Positions 9,143-21,074 are shown, counted from the first letter of the stretch. The stretch: DNA of 64,000 nucleotides from Symbiodinium sp. CCMP2592 (GCA_905221615.1 CAJNDT010000964.1:1-64000); one strand, 5' to 3'. Numbers and translations are program-made. The notes: a model not told the origin generated them from the sequence alone.

Positions 9143-12100
9143 CGCTCTATCTCTAGTGAGGAATGGACCAATTGATTGAAGACTGTTTTTGAGTCCTTCA
9201 GTGCTGTTAGAAGGATTTCCACTCTGGATAGAGTATCTTGGATGGTGTCAAGATGATCCTTTCTTTCCTCCTTGTCTCTCTGGATAGAGTTTCGCAATGA
9301 TTGTGCGATTCTGAGGAGGTCGAGATATTTCTCAATAGGCATAGTTACCGTATGATTGTCATGTATGACAGTTGTTTCGTCGCTGCTCAAGTTCCTGAAT
9401 AGGACTTCCACGACTGGTAGAAACTCCGTGCTCCACGGTTCCTCTTCATCATATGTTTCTACGTGCTGTTGCACGCGTTGTGTAAACTGCTCGGCTGCTT
9501 CTACCGTTGCATCGATAGAGCTGACGTGTCTTACTGCCATGTTTCGGCACATAGTGTTAATGGCCTGGCCTTGATTGGCTTCGCCAAGTGCAGCGTCTGC
9601 ATGGTTGCAGAGTCCACTGTTATGGGCTTCTCTAGCTGCTTTTCGTTGAATGCGCCGATTTTGACCTCCTCTTCTGGTAGGACCTTTTGGTCTCGGAGGA
9701 TCTGAAGGTACTGTTCCTTTCGCCTTTGGCGGAGGAGTCTTAGGTGGAGGTGACATGTTTGCCTTGTTAGGCACTGGTGGCATTGCCTTGGGCACTGACG
9801 ACGATGAGGCACTTGCGAGTGCAGATGTACCTCTGGCTCTTGCCGAGGATCCCTTAGGGATTGATGTATAGGTAATCTGCATGGCTTCTTCGGCCATTTG
9901 TGAATGCAATGCATCACTGAATAATTGCCTCATATGAGGAGTAGTACTTGCATCGTCATAGGTTTGAAACCGTTCAATGTCCCTTTCGGTGCCACGTGAT
10001 CGTGTATCACCTCTTTGAAAAGGATCGTTCCTGCGAATCTCCGCAACTTGTACTGCCTGGAGGCAGGTTTTACACAGCACCTTCCTTGAAACATCTTTTG
10101 CTTGCTTGAGCTGGTAACAGCTGTCTGAAAGATGGTAGACTTCGCTTCGGGAAGTGTGCCACACAGGTCGCAAATCCGTTGTTTCTCCAGAATTGACCCT
10201 GTTGGGTCCTAAAGGTTCACGCGTCTGTGGTTCATTCTCGGGTTCGAGAAATGGTGGTGGTCGTTTCGCTGCTGCTTTTGCATTTGATTGTTGGCGGTCC
10301 ATACATCTGATGGGAGCCCTGGTAATCTGCTTCCACATCCAGTGTAAGCCCATTAGCAGCAGGAAAACGTTCCAAACAATGCTGAGAATGGAGAATTCTT
10401 TCTCACTGGTTAGTGAGTTGGGAAGTGAAGGTTCATCAGTCTTGATAGACTCTGCGTTCGCTCCACCGTGGTTACGGTGTCCGAACCAGCCCGACAACCC
10501 CGCTGCTGTGGCAGCTGTTCTGAGTGCCTTGCCGCTCGGAGCAGACGGTGGGCGTGATGCCTTCCTTCTTCTCCTCCGGCTGGAGGATTCGTCCTCTTGT
10601 TCCTCTTCATCTCTCTGAGCAGACATCAAGTTTGATGTTTCTCTTTCGTGTTCTTCGATGTCACTTTTTGTTGGTGACGGTTCTTCTTCTAGTCCATCCA
10701 GCTCTTCCAAAGACATGTTGAGCTTGTCAACAATATTGGTTCTTTGAGGTCTGGACCTTGATCTTGGTAGATCTTGTTGTGAAGAGGACGATGATGCCTG
10801 GCTCCTTCTTGGAGGAGAGCCTTCAGGCTCGCTGGGACGTTCAGGCTGTGGCCTTTCCCAGAATCTTCCATATCTGTGATAGCTACCTTGTGGTTGCTGT
10901 CTGTCGTACCAGCTGTTGCCGGATGAATACACAAATGAGTCTTTGTAATCCCAGTATTCAGCATTACGCTGCTTGTAAGCCTGTCGCTTGTCAGCGATCT
11001 TCTGAACCTGGGCATCTGACCGGTTGTGTTTCCCTTTTGTAAGGATTGGTTGTATCGTGAAGCCCAAAGGGCTGTGCCAATCTTTGTCAGAGGGACTCAA
11101 CCACAGGTCAAGGTTAGAAAAAGTTGAATAGTACTGCTTGACTGAGACAAACAGACGGATATCGATATCCCTGTTTCTGTTCATGTCCTGCCACATATCT
11201 GAGACTCGTTCCCAGTATGTTCTTTCGGCGGCAGGTGTAGCATCTCTTGGACTAGGTGACGCCGTGTGCGGCGTTTTACTCCAGTCAAGGATATAACTGT
11301 TGATACAGTCGAGGTCAGCAACTTTCTTCGCCGGGTCCGGCGGTAGACGATCTGCACGTGCCAGTCTGTGCTGGTCAGAGTTGTTCAAGCAGAGGTGTCG
11401 CACTTGTGAGTGCCTTCCTGCTATTCTGTTGAATGCTGCAAGTTTCTTCTCCAGGTATAGAGAAAACAAACCGTTTCGCGGGTGAACGTCTCCACCTTTT
11501 AAGGTGAGCCTCGACGCAATATTATTGAGATCCCCCGCAATTACATCCGGTTTGAAAGGGAGAACCTCGTTGAGGAACGCGTTCACCAGTTCGCGCCTCT
11601 GTTCTTCCTTATGAGTCATGTATGAGTTGAAATGGACGATCGCGATGGTGATGACCTTGTAAGGCCCTTTTGTACACCACATCTCGTCAAGATCGTTTGA
11701 TGCTTCTTGTGAGAAGATCTCTGCGTATGACTCAAAGTCTTCCTCTGGTGGCTCATCACCCTCGACATGGCCGTTCCATTCACAGAGAACCGGCGAAGGG
11801 TCGAGGTCCGACAGTGTCAGACACGCCTCTGGTGAGAGGTAAGAGCCATCAGTGGGTCCATCCTTGTCAGGATTTTTACCCTTGAGAGGGTCATATCCGA
11901 TAATCTTCATGTACTCATCTCTCGTCATCCTCTGGCCGGAATATGGGTGGACCCATTCTTTTGCCTCCTTGATGGTACTGTGGTACCCAAAGGTGAGGCG
12001 GCATACCGCACCGTGGCATGCCCACAGTCGCTTCTTGGGACCACCAGCCTTAGGCTTCATTGTTCGGTGACGGTAAAAGTGGTGGACGAGAGAGATGTCT

Positions 12101-15100
12101 GTTGTTGGGTCACCCTTGACTCCAATATACATTGAGGGTGCCTCAGGCTCCTTGGGAGGAGAATGGATTAGCATCCCTCTGTATTCATGTTGTCGCATGG
12201 TTGCGATCGAATACTTTGACGCAAGTGCTCCTGCCTCGAGTACGAGGGTAATATGTGCTGAATTGTTGAAGCACATGTCAATAAGAGGGTGGTAATCGAA
12301 TCCCTTCTCAGGTTTGAGTTTCTTTTTGGGATTCCCTGCTGGCACCGGCGCTCGATCCATATTTCCCCAGTTGCATACCACTAGGCTTAGTGATACGCTG
12401 TCTGGGTTTGAGCCCTCTATGTATTCTCTCTTTTCGTTAACACCGGCCATCCTATTACGAACTATCTCGTAATGTGCGTCGAGCACCAGTTTGTCTTCGT
12501 AGCCAGTAAGAGAGAGAAAAGACGCCGGGTGGCTTGTTCTGGAGTCCTTGATATTGATGTGACCCTTGTTGATGCTCTTGTATTCCTCCAGGGTTGGAGC
12601 CTCTGTGGAGCTGGTGTAAGTATTAGGAGGATTATTCCTAATATCATCAAAGCTACATGGATCAACGCCTGGATGGGCTCTCATGAACGAATTCCTTGCG
12701 TGGTCGCAATACATGTTGATTTTCTGGACTGCCAAATCTACGTCCTCATGTGTGAGGATGGCCTCGTATAAAACCTGACGCTCTTCTGAGATCATTCCTG
12801 CTGACACTTTAGAGGTCTCGAGGCAATCGATTGGCAAGACGCACTCGCACATCTGTTGTTTACCCTGTGGGGTAAGTCGACAGTCTGCACATACAATCGT
12901 ACCACAGGAATAGCAAAAATAGCCTGTAGGCTGGTTGCAAAGATCGCAGAGAGGATTATCTGGTCGTGTCATCAGCCGTATCCTTTGGTTAAGACTCATG
13001 GCTGTCCTGCGTACTCCTACAAATCTCTCCTTGGTAGGAGGTGCAGAGGAGGAAGATGCCGAATCTCTGGGTCTGTCCCACTCCTCTTCGTCAGGAGCCT
13101 CAGAATCCTTGATCATGAGTGGACTTCGGATTTTTCGATTCCATCGACTAACCCAGATTCTCTCTTTCATTTCCTGTTGCATAGCCGGGTTAGACGATGA
13201 CTTCGAGATTCGGTGCTTGCGATTTTCTCGAAGTCGAGCGCTGATGCGCTCATGTTCTCTTACGAGATCTTCCTCATCAGCAGGTTCCTCGTATTCGAGG
13301 TTGAGCTTGCTTCTGTTGACTCGATAATAACTTTCTGTTTCAGGATCGAAGAGAACTAGGAATTTCTCCTTCTCCTTTTTAGGAGATTTTGGTTTCTGTG
13401 GCTCTTCGTCTGAACTCTGAACATATTCTGCTTCAGGCTTTGGTTGGTCAAGTTTGACCTTCTTAAGTTTCTCTGTGATCTCTTCCGTGGGAGATTCTTT
13501 CTTCTCCTCCGACGCTGCAGGTGCAGAGTTCGTCTTGTGAGACGGATTAACATCAACTCGGAGTTCTGAGGATGACGAAGATTTTGAGCTCTTTTCGCTT
13601 GATGCCGACTCATCGTCTGATTCTTCGTCACGATCCTGGTTAGGATCCGGTTCCTCAGGTTCCGTCTCTGTTCCAGAAGATTCTTCCTTGGGAGGAACTA
13701 CGTTGGCGGAAGTATCCTGAACAGGTTCTGGAGGTTTGTGACCTGTCGTTATCTTAAGAACTTCGGTGGCGCTTCTGGTGCCGTCGGAGTTCCAGAGCTG
13801 TCCCATAAGACTGTCCGGATCCTTGTCAGCCTCGGCCTGCCGGGCGAGCTTGGATCTCGGATGGATCTCCTTTGCAGTAGTCTCCGTTTTCGGAGGTACC
13901 TCACCTGCAGAAGCGGTTTGCTCCAGGTTTGGAGCTGTGTCAGCCTCTGTCTTTGGCAGAGAAAAAGACTTCTTGTGAGAAGATCTAGCCTTGGGAGGCT
14001 CTGGTGGCAGATTTCGCCTTGCCACTTTTCGAAGTGCCGATTCGATTTCTCGGCCGTAATTTGCGCACCATTTCTTCGACTCGTAAGTCGCTGACGGCAT
14101 CTGTTCGGAGCAATGGTCTGCCCACCATGGTCCGATGCTCTTGAGCTCATCGTATTGCGATGATACCCAGAGTGTTTCAGAGGGTGCGAATACGGCGCTA
14201 AGAGTACGGGCATGCACTACATCTGGTGTAGCAAACATCCCTACTTGCGACTGCCACAGGTTTGTGACTTCGTTCACTACGTTATTTGCATCGAATACCA
14301 GAAGCAGTGCCTTGTTGGCACGCAACATGGTCGGATTGGGATTCGCCAGGTTTAGCGTTGAGAACTGAACAGTGTCCCTGTTGGAACGACTGTTTTCATT
14401 CACAAGAGCTTGGAAATCTGGTGCTGTAACCACCTGCGCTAGGAGGTTTGATGGTACCAGACCGTGCCTCAGGATTGAGGATAATGCCTGTAGGTCCGTG
14501 GCATGCATGATGTAACAAGGGTTGTTCTGTCGAACAAAATCCTCCATGCCGACGGGCCTCGGCGCGTTAGTGGAGAGACGCTGTGCACGGGACTGCACTG
14601 GATTGCTCCCCGTTGCCATGAAGTCTGAGATGGTCATGTGTGACCTTGGTCTCTCTTCTTCAGGATCTGGTTCTTCAGCTCTTGGTAGAGTTCGTCGTGA
14701 ACCGTGTCCTCCCACTGCCGAAAGGAAAATTTTGCTCATGGTCAACACATTTGCATCCGGTGGGATGTTAACGGCGGCATCTGTGGTTTCGGCCTTGCCA
14801 TCTTTGTTATAAACCATGGTGACCACAAACCTAGACTTAGTGTTGAGGAGGACACCAAGCGCGATCTCTTGTGGTGTATACTGTGCGAGCTCTGCATCGG
14901 CCAACTTGAACATGTCCAGAAGATAATTGTGTTGGCCAGCAAAGAGATCTGGGCGCTGGTTCTGAAGGTGTCTTGTTGAGTGTGCCAACCACCTTCCGAC
15001 TCTGTTGGTCTTGGAAAGAATGTGGAAGCACATCTCTGGTGAGAGACCTGTTACATCTGCCAGTTTTGGCACTGAGGAGGAATAGTCATATTCTCCGGAT

Positions 15101-15576
15101 CCATCAAGGCTCACACATTGTTCTACCTCCGGTGGGAGGCCTGTCTGAAGGTGATGTGCAAGCATCGTACAGAACTGGCGTGGATCACGAGCGTGATTAC
15201 CGACGTTGTTATCCCAGTATACAAGGGGACTGTTGTCCCATGGTCCTTGAAGGACTCCTTCGTAGAGCCTGACTCCATGTCTGGAGTTTAGAGTGAGCCT
15301 TGCTCCACTCGCATGGCCATATCGTGAGATCAATTGAGCAAGATCTCTTGGATGCGGATTGAACACCTGTTGGTGACCCATGATGATGAATTGAGGCTCG
15401 TGATTTTTCTCACGTTTGTGAATTCGGTGTCCACCGTGTTCGGTGTTTCGACGTGATGCTTCCCGACGAGACTCGGGGTACGAGCTATCCATGTGTGGAT
15501 GTCGCTCATGGTACGCCTGCACTGCCCTGGGTAGGGCGTGTCCATCACGGCTACGGAAGTTTGATCGTGTGCTCAT
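9143..15576 (-). CDS. Large copia ORF2: ART-like, zinc, EEP nuclease-like and membrane segments (interrupted)
   Basis: About 2,144 codons are open here, and the frame resumes at 350-1. Translation probably starts at the ATG at 15,576 (MSTRSNFRSRDGH), because the upstream in-frame residues are unlike it. In order: ~14,545-14,140, YIMHATDLQALSSILRHGL then RDTVQFSTLN, resembling the H...GL and R..V.FS motifs of Tpt1/KptA-type ADP-ribosyltransferase folds; a long acidic Ser/Glu/Pro region; ~12,960-12,800, a Cys-rich zinc domain (CDLCNQ, CYSCGTIVCADC); ~12,390-11,060, the EEP motif set (CNWGNM, VLEAGAL, VHFNS, GDLNN, DWHSPL); one hydrophobic segment at ~10,400-10,317; and ~10,165-10,045 a His/Cys mini-domain (HLSDSC...CKTC). 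The role is unknown. It lies 3' of RNase H, in the position of env-like extra ORFs. YR1 breaks it. Confidence 0.62.
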
Positions 15577-15800
15577 TACGGCACAATGACCAAACAGGAT
15601 CAGGAACGCTTGGTTAGCCCGAAAGGCTGATTGCTGTGAGGCTCGAGGCTGAAAGCGGCTGCGGATGATACAGAACATATAATTCTCATGAACATGTCCG
15701 ATCTTAATGAAAACGCAGCTCGCAGACACAAATTTTCTTTTAGACGGAAAACAGTCTAAATAGAAAATCCAGCACATGGTTGTGCTACCAGCAAACGAGA

Positions 15801-17130
15801 CTACCACCATATTCCTTGGCAGTAAAATAATCGGTAAATCTCTGTTGAGATATCAATTCCAAGGAAGGCTACCGCTGTGGCGGCATTCTTGAGATTGTCT
15901 ATGATCCACCGAACAGTGAAAGCTTTATGTTGAAGAAGTTCACGGAAGGGTGGATGAATGTCTGTTTCTGGTAAATTCCCTGTTTCCAGAGCCTTGATAA
16001 GCTCATCAGGTTGCGCCGAGTGCTTTGTTAATGCATCAGCTAGGCAGTACTTCGAGCTTACATGAGCTAGGTCATCTAAAGATCCAGAGTTGGATTCCTT
16101 ACGAAGCATCTGAATGAGGTGGTGAGTTTCCTTCTGCTCTGGAAGGTGTGTCGTGCCTGCTGTTGTCACAAGATTGTTCGCATCTGTTCTGATATGTATG
16201 GGTACGGTCTCTGATGAGAGATCTGCCCAAAGTCCCTTGAGGAACAGGCAAGTACCAAAGCAACGCATCAGTGCGTTAAGCTCTGCCACTGTTGTGGACA
16301 TTGTGGTTGTCGTAATCTTGTGAGACTCATAATCCACCAGGCTACCTCTCGAGGATGTTTCCTTAATAGAGGATTCAGAGAAATCGTTCTTCTTGGAAGA
16401 AGCAGCTGCTGCTGATTGTTTCATTCCCTTTAGCTTTGGATTTCGATCTTCAGCAAGGAAAATAACATGTGCTCTCTGAGATGATTTGTCATCATTGTTC
16501 CTGTAGGAAGCATCAGGGTAACCGAGGATTCTGAGATTTCCTTTCAGCGGCCAAAAACGCAGTTCTACTTCAGTAGACTTCAAAATCCTAACAAGCTTGT
16601 TCAATTCTCGAATATCACCGATAGTAGGCTTGGCAGCCTTACTCGCACACCGACTGAAGCGATAACAGATGTGAGCTTGAGTCCGGCTTTGTAGCCAGTT
16701 GATCTGTCCTAAAACACTTCTGTAAGCAGTGTGCTGCTGTGGTGTGCATTGTTGCTCATTGTTGAGCTTCTTATCAAAAACAATTTCCTCTAGAGCTTCA
16801 ACAGCTAGGTTCTGATTTACTGAGATATGTGCTGGCACTGATGCTGTAGCATCCTTCCAGACTAATCTCTGTCCTACAAACATAATATCGTTCGTGTCTT
16901 CAGAACCGACTGCAAACTCCTTTTTGATCGATTCAATCACGGCCTTACGAAAGGTGTCATCACCGGCCATGCACAGGTCATCTACATGTAAACAGACTAC
17001 TCCATGTACCTGTCTACCCTTGGCATTGTTGCCTGCTATGGGATCTAGGAGATAGTCAATCGCTGATTCCATGGTCTTTGGCTGAGACTTCTTGAGCTCA
17101 GCATCTGCTGTTGCAGACTTCTTACCATAC
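15801..17130 (-). pseudogene. Copia RT C-terminal part and RNase H (3' half of the split Pol)
   Basis: This is the C-terminal half of copia Pol, displaced from its 5' half (25,737-29,087) by YR2. It begins VLYGKKSA, contains the RT catalytic motif LHVDDLCMAGDD (~17,000-16,965; His where Tyr is commoner), the RT end SRTQAHICYRFSR, and a copia-type RNase H: GYPDASYRNN (~16,520), TVAELNALM (~16,280), IRTDANNLVTT (~16,190). It ends TEIYRLFYCQGIWW before TAG. The apparent N-terminal ~90 residues of the longer open frame (to 17,414) are antisense YR2 repeat A1 and are not part of the gene. About 225 bp separate it from the ORF2 start at 15,576. Confidence 0.85.
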
Positions 17131-17137
17131 AGAACAT

Positions 17138-17361
17138 GCTGCTTGGGCCTGACCAAAAGTGTGTTCGGGAGCCTTGAGGGGGGGCGGGGGGGGGAATGCA
17201 TCTCAGAACGCTTGGACTTTCCTGCGGACATGTGATTGAAGATTTGTGATTGAAAGTTTTTTACTTCGGTGGAACAGCGTGTTTTGCAAGGCAGCTTGAT
17301 CATGTGTACAGTGCCAATGAGATCGCTCCTCAGCAGAGTTACGACTCGAGTTCTTTTGTGA
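17138..17361 (+). repeat. YR2 split direct repeat A1
   Basis: This 224-bp repeat matches 25,192-25,415 at a constant offset of 8054. It starts GCTGCTTGGGCC, contains G-rich runs and ends TTCTTTTGTGA. Confidence 0.92.
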
Positions 17362-17413
17362 GTGGGTGGGCGTAGGGGACCTCCGGCGCTATGGCTCACC
17401 ATGAGTGAATTCA

Positions 17414-19408
17414 ATGGGCTCGGAGTGGCAGCAGCTTCGAGAAATCAACCCTGTTTTCTGCGAGCGTGTTTCGAAGGTCTTCTTGCATATTGGAAACTTT
17501 TGCTTGGCTGCAGCTACACTTGAGGATGTACAGGCAATCGTGGATGATTCGATGAGTGATGTTCTTAAGATTGAGGATCGTGTGGCGCTTACAGAGTCAG
17601 TGCATAAGTGGTGCGCGCTTCATCAAGGGACAGTGGAAAGGACTGTTCGCGAGATCGGGCAGAATGTCCGACGTGGGCCTTATATCCGTCGTGGGCCCAG
17701 TGTGACGGCTGCCGATTTGTATGAGGGGCTTTTGGCTTCTGACCCTGTGCTGGGTTTGGCTGCTCTTGAGAAGAAGTTAAAGCTTCGCAAAGCTGGAACA
17801 GGGGCGCGTGTGGAAGCAGAGGACTTGTGCAGGCGCCGCTGGGGTCTCAAGCTCGCGGGCTACATCCAGGAGGCGGATCTGCCAGCATCTGAGAGAATTG
17901 GGTCGCTGGCTGACGCGGAATCGGCCTGGCTACGGGCTTTCGGTAGCAGGCGCGGCAAGACCTTGAAGAATCGGGCTCGCACGTGGGAGCCGGTGCGCGA
18001 GTGGATGATTCAGGCGACTGGGAAACCTTGGCCAGGAGACGCATCGCTGTTGCTGCAGTACTTTGATGAGAGGCATCAGATCAGGCCGATGGGGAAGACT
18101 GTTCCGCAGAGTATCTTGTCAAGCCTCGGTTTGCTGGAGCTGGTTGGGCAGAGGCCTTCAGCAGATAGGCTGTCGGAGGATCCTTTGCTTGTGGAGTCTG
18201 TGAAGGCATGGACGATGCAATTGGAGACAGGTGCCGAGCCGGTCAAGCAGGCGGAGCTCGTTACGGTGGCAATGGTGCTCTCGGCTGAGATTCTGCTGGT
18301 GAAGGTCGGGACACCCCCTGGGCTGCGGTTCGGATGCTTCATTTTCTTGCTTATGTGTTGGGGAACGCTGCGTTGTGACGATATACAGGGGATCGATCCT
18401 TCGAGTGTTACGCTGTCACAGCTTGGAATGAAATTTGTTCTTTCCCGGACCAAGACCTCTGGACCTGGAAAACGGATCGGGCAGCTGCACGGATACCTTG
18501 TGAGGAGCATAAGCCTTTCTGGCTATGACTGGATTGCGCATTCATGCAAACTCTTGATGAGCGAGGATTTCAAGTTTGCTCGGGATTTCTTGTGTCCAGA
18601 CATTGGTGAGTCGTGGGAAGTCAAATCGAGGGAGTACGTTGGAGCAGAGGGCGTCGCCAACCTTGTACGACGTGTGATCCTGGAGCTGCCGGTCCCGGGG
18701 AAGAAAGATGTGGTCTGGGGTCTGAGCAAGACAACGAAGCTGGTTCCGAAGGAGCTGGCGCTCTTCTGGTCCGGGCACTCGCCGAGGCATTTCCTTCCAT
18801 CCCTGGCGGCAGCAATTGGGATCGACGAAAAGAAGCGCGACTTTCTCGGACGGTGGGCGGCTGCCCGGCAGGGGTCAACCGCTTATGTGCTGACGGCCAG
18901 ACAAATTATTCAGCAAGTTCAGGCTGAGGTGTGCGAAACACTCTTGACTGGGAAGAACCAGCCCGGCTACATCGAGGAGGAGCTGCTTCTTCGCTTAAAG
19001 GCGTTTGCGGAGCAACATGGAGTTTCTAACGGGGCTGTTGCACGCCACAATGTCATGGTGTGGTGTGCACTCAACTTGTGCTGGAGTCTTCAAGGAAAGT
19101 TTCCGGCAATTGCAGTTGACCCCGGAAGCCATCAGCAAGCGGTGGCCGAGCCACCGAAGGACCAGCCGGCGCCTTCTCCGGAGGATGCAGATGCGCCATA
19201 CTTTGTTGTTGTGAGTCGTAGTGGGCACAGACGTCTTCACATGTCACGCACTTGTGCTGTAAGGCAGGAGCGTTGCTTGGAGACCATTCCTTTGTACAGC
19301 ATCACTCAGGATTCTGCAGATGCAATTTGTAAGTTATGCAGGCCCCGGCTAAAGGAGCAAGGGGCGGTCAGCAGTGAGTCCGCATCCTCAGATGCAGTGG
19401 AGCCGTGA
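17414..19408 (+). CDS. Tyrosine recombinase/integrase of YR2
   Basis: The 664-residue protein is homologous to the YR1 recombinase along its length. I start it at the ATG at 17,414 (MGSEWQQLRE); the open frame extends three codons upstream only through GTG. Catalytic residues: R320 in MCWGTLRCDD, a Lys region in VLSRTKTSGPG, H455-x-x-R458 in GHSPRHFLPSLAAAIG, Trp in LGRWA, and candidate nucleophile Y491 in TAYVLT. A C-terminal Cys/His mini-domain (RRLHMSRTC...CKLC) repeats the one in YR1. Expected role: integration of the circular element. It is the first gene after repeat A1. Confidence 0.88.
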   Translation: MGSEWQQLREINPVFCERVSKVFLHIGNFCLAAATLEDVQAIVDDSMSDVLKIEDRVALTESVHKWCALHQGTVERTVREIGQNVRRGPYIRRGPSVTAADLYEGLLASDPVLGLAALEKKLKLRKAGTGARVEAEDLCRRRWGLKLAGYIQEADLPASERIGSLADAESAWLRAFGSRRGKTLKNRARTWEPVREWMIQATGKPWPGDASLLLQYFDERHQIRPMGKTVPQSILSSLGLLELVGQRPSADRLSEDPLLVESVKAWTMQLETGAEPVKQAELVTVAMVLSAEILLVKVGTPPGLRFGCFIFLLMCWGTLRCDDIQGIDPSSVTLSQLGMKFVLSRTKTSGPGKRIGQLHGYLVRSISLSGYDWIAHSCKLLMSEDFKFARDFLCPDIGESWEVKSREYVGAEGVANLVRRVILELPVPGKKDVVWGLSKTTKLVPKELALFWSGHSPRHFLPSLAAAIGIDEKKRDFLGRWAAARQGSTAYVLTARQIIQQVQAEVCETLLTGKNQPGYIEEELLLRLKAFAEQHGVSNGAVARHNVMVWCALNLCWSLQGKFPAIAVDPGSHQQAVAEPPKDQPAPSPEDADAPYFVVVSRSGHRRLHMSRTCAVRQERCLETIPLYSITQDSADAICKLCRPRLKEQGAVSSESASSDAVEP

Positions 19409-19682
19409 CACATGAGGGGTGTGAAAATTTCGTCGCATCAGGGGCTTGTCCCGTGAGTCAAAGCAGGAAGTACTTCGGTTGTGCCACGTCCCGTGAGTAT
19501 CAGACTGGGACATTGCATCAGATTGAGAAGAGCCGCAGTCACGTCAGTATCAGGTGCAGTGCTTTGACATGTCTTTCTTGTCTTAACGTTGTGCGAATTG
19601 AGGTGAGCCAATCAGACTCTTCAGACACAGTGGCATTTCTTCACACAGTGTGTTCGGTGGTAGCTTGCAGTGAGTTCCAGAC

Positions 19683-21056
19683 ATGGATTTGCCAGCTGGA
19701 GTGAGTGAGGAAGCGGCTTCGAAGTTCTTGTCCACTGAAGTCGATGCTGAACTTGCACACATCCTTCAGGAAGCTGGAGTCCCGCTTGGATTGCAGTACA
19801 AACTCACACAGTCTTTCAAGACTGTGAGGCGGTTTCAGTCTTATGAGGACACCCGTGCAGGGATACGAGATGCATTGAAGAACGATTTCGCTCTGGAGCC
19901 TACCACTCTTGATAAGCGCGCTGGGATCTCAGCTGTGATTAGTGCTTGGGAGGCATGTCAACAATTTGCCGCGAAAGAGCAGGAGCTTCGCGCGGAAGCG
20001 CGCGTGTTGGGGGTTTCAAGGCCCGTCACACAGACAGATCGGAGTGCGATGAGAGCCGCCTTCGAGGCGACCCACGGCAGGCTTGAAGATGCACATGAGC
20101 CTTCCGAGGATTACATCTCATGCAAGATGGAGGAGCTTGAGGCTCATGAGCCGCCGGCTTCGCCGCTGTCCGAGGTTACATCACGCAAGACTGTGAAGAC
20201 TCAGGGGATCCAGACTGCAGTCGATTCTTCAGGCCATGTTCGCATCGTGCGGACAAAGGTCAAGGGATCATTGCCTCAGGGCACTGAGGAATTGCGCACG
20301 GTGATGCGTGTTGAGTGCAACTTGTGGTGCTTCTTGGCGACCAAGTATCGCAACCGCGAGCTCTTGCGAGGCATGGACCCCGAGTGCTGGAATCAGTATG
20401 TTGCTTTTCTGCTGTCTGACAAGGTTTACCTTATGAAGGTGCCGATGGCAGGGGGCAAGGGCAATCAGACCGAACATGTACCATTGCGGCCCCCTTGGTC
20501 AGTGTTGCTGAATTTCGAGTTTGAGTTGCGAAAGGAGGCAATCAAACGGGCTGTACAGGGCAATCGGCCTTTGAAGGATACACTCGTGGAGGTGACGTCC
20601 GATGCTCAGCTCAAGGAGCAGTATTTCACATCGCCCATTGCCCTTCAGCAGGTTGCACCTCCACCGCGGCCAGATCCTTTCTGGCCACAGCGACGGTTCC
20701 GACAGTGGGACAATGATTGGTCCGAGAGCCCGGCCAAGTGGCAGCGAACAGGCAAAGGACGTGGCCATGGAAAGGGCAAGAACGGCAAGGGGGGCAAGGC
20801 CAACCGCGATGAATCCAAGGGCGATGGCAAGGGCCTCGGCGGTGGCAAGGGCAAGAGTGATCATGCGCTCTGGACACACACGCCGGATGGACGTCAGATT
20901 TGTTTTCCATATAACGCTCAGGGTTGTGATGGCAGCTGCGGTCGAGTTCATGTATGTCGCGTCCGAGGGTGCATGCAGTCCCATCCGATGTGGCAGCATT
21001 TCCAGAGCTTGGCAGCAAAGGCGGCAGCACCGACCGGGGCGCAAGCCACCAACTGA
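19683..21056 (+). CDS. Gag-like nucleocapsid protein of YR2
   Basis: The 457-residue protein is collinear with the YR1 Gag: shared EVTSRK, TEELRTV, FEFELRKEAIKRA and KEQYFTSPIALQQ, a Gly/Lys-rich basic region (KGKNGKGGKANRDESKGDGK), and a C-x7-C-x3-C-x3-H zinc finger (CFPYNAQGCDGSCGRVH) with further Cys/His to the end. It probably packages element RNA. It ends in TGA at 21,054-21,056 followed by CGT, and the Pol frame continues directly after it. The start is the ATG at 19,683 (MDLPAGVSEE), which aligns with the YR1 Gag start. Confidence 0.8.
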   Translation: MDLPAGVSEEAASKFLSTEVDAELAHILQEAGVPLGLQYKLTQSFKTVRRFQSYEDTRAGIRDALKNDFALEPTTLDKRAGISAVISAWEACQQFAAKEQELRAEARVLGVSRPVTQTDRSAMRAAFEATHGRLEDAHEPSEDYISCKMEELEAHEPPASPLSEVTSRKTVKTQGIQTAVDSSGHVRIVRTKVKGSLPQGTEELRTVMRVECNLWCFLATKYRNRELLRGMDPECWNQYVAFLLSDKVYLMKVPMAGGKGNQTEHVPLRPPWSVLLNFEFELRKEAIKRAVQGNRPLKDTLVEVTSDAQLKEQYFTSPIALQQVAPPPRPDPFWPQRRFRQWDNDWSESPAKWQRTGKGRGHGKGKNGKGGKANRDESKGDGKGLGGGKGKSDHALWTHTPDGRQICFPYNAQGCDGSCGRVHVCRVRGCMQSHPMWQHFQSLAAKAAAPTGAQATN

Positions 21057-21074
21057 CGTTCCAAACTCACCGTG
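21054..21074 (+). promoter_or_regulatory. Candidate obligate UGA readthrough site between Gag and Pol of YR2
   Basis: TGA C at the end of Gag is followed in the same frame by CGT TCC AAA CTC ACC GTG CTG TAT CTT TTC GCT GGG, the last six codons being methyltransferase motif I. There is no ATG in frame before the methyltransferase core; the first internal Met is near Pol residue 180. Unless a non-AUG start is used, Pol needs readthrough of this stop, or trans-splicing into this region. Confidence 0.58.

Noticed and set aside
15577..15810. First 78 residues of the long minus-strand ORF upstream of MSTRSNF
   Set aside because: Probably 5' non-coding sequence that happens to be open; it overlaps the Pol stop region and has no Gag/Pol or domain similarity.
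17131..17414. N-terminal ~90 residues of the open frame ending at 17,414 (minus)
   Set aside because: Antisense translation of YR2 repeat A1; the same residues appear antisense to A2 at 25,192-25,415.
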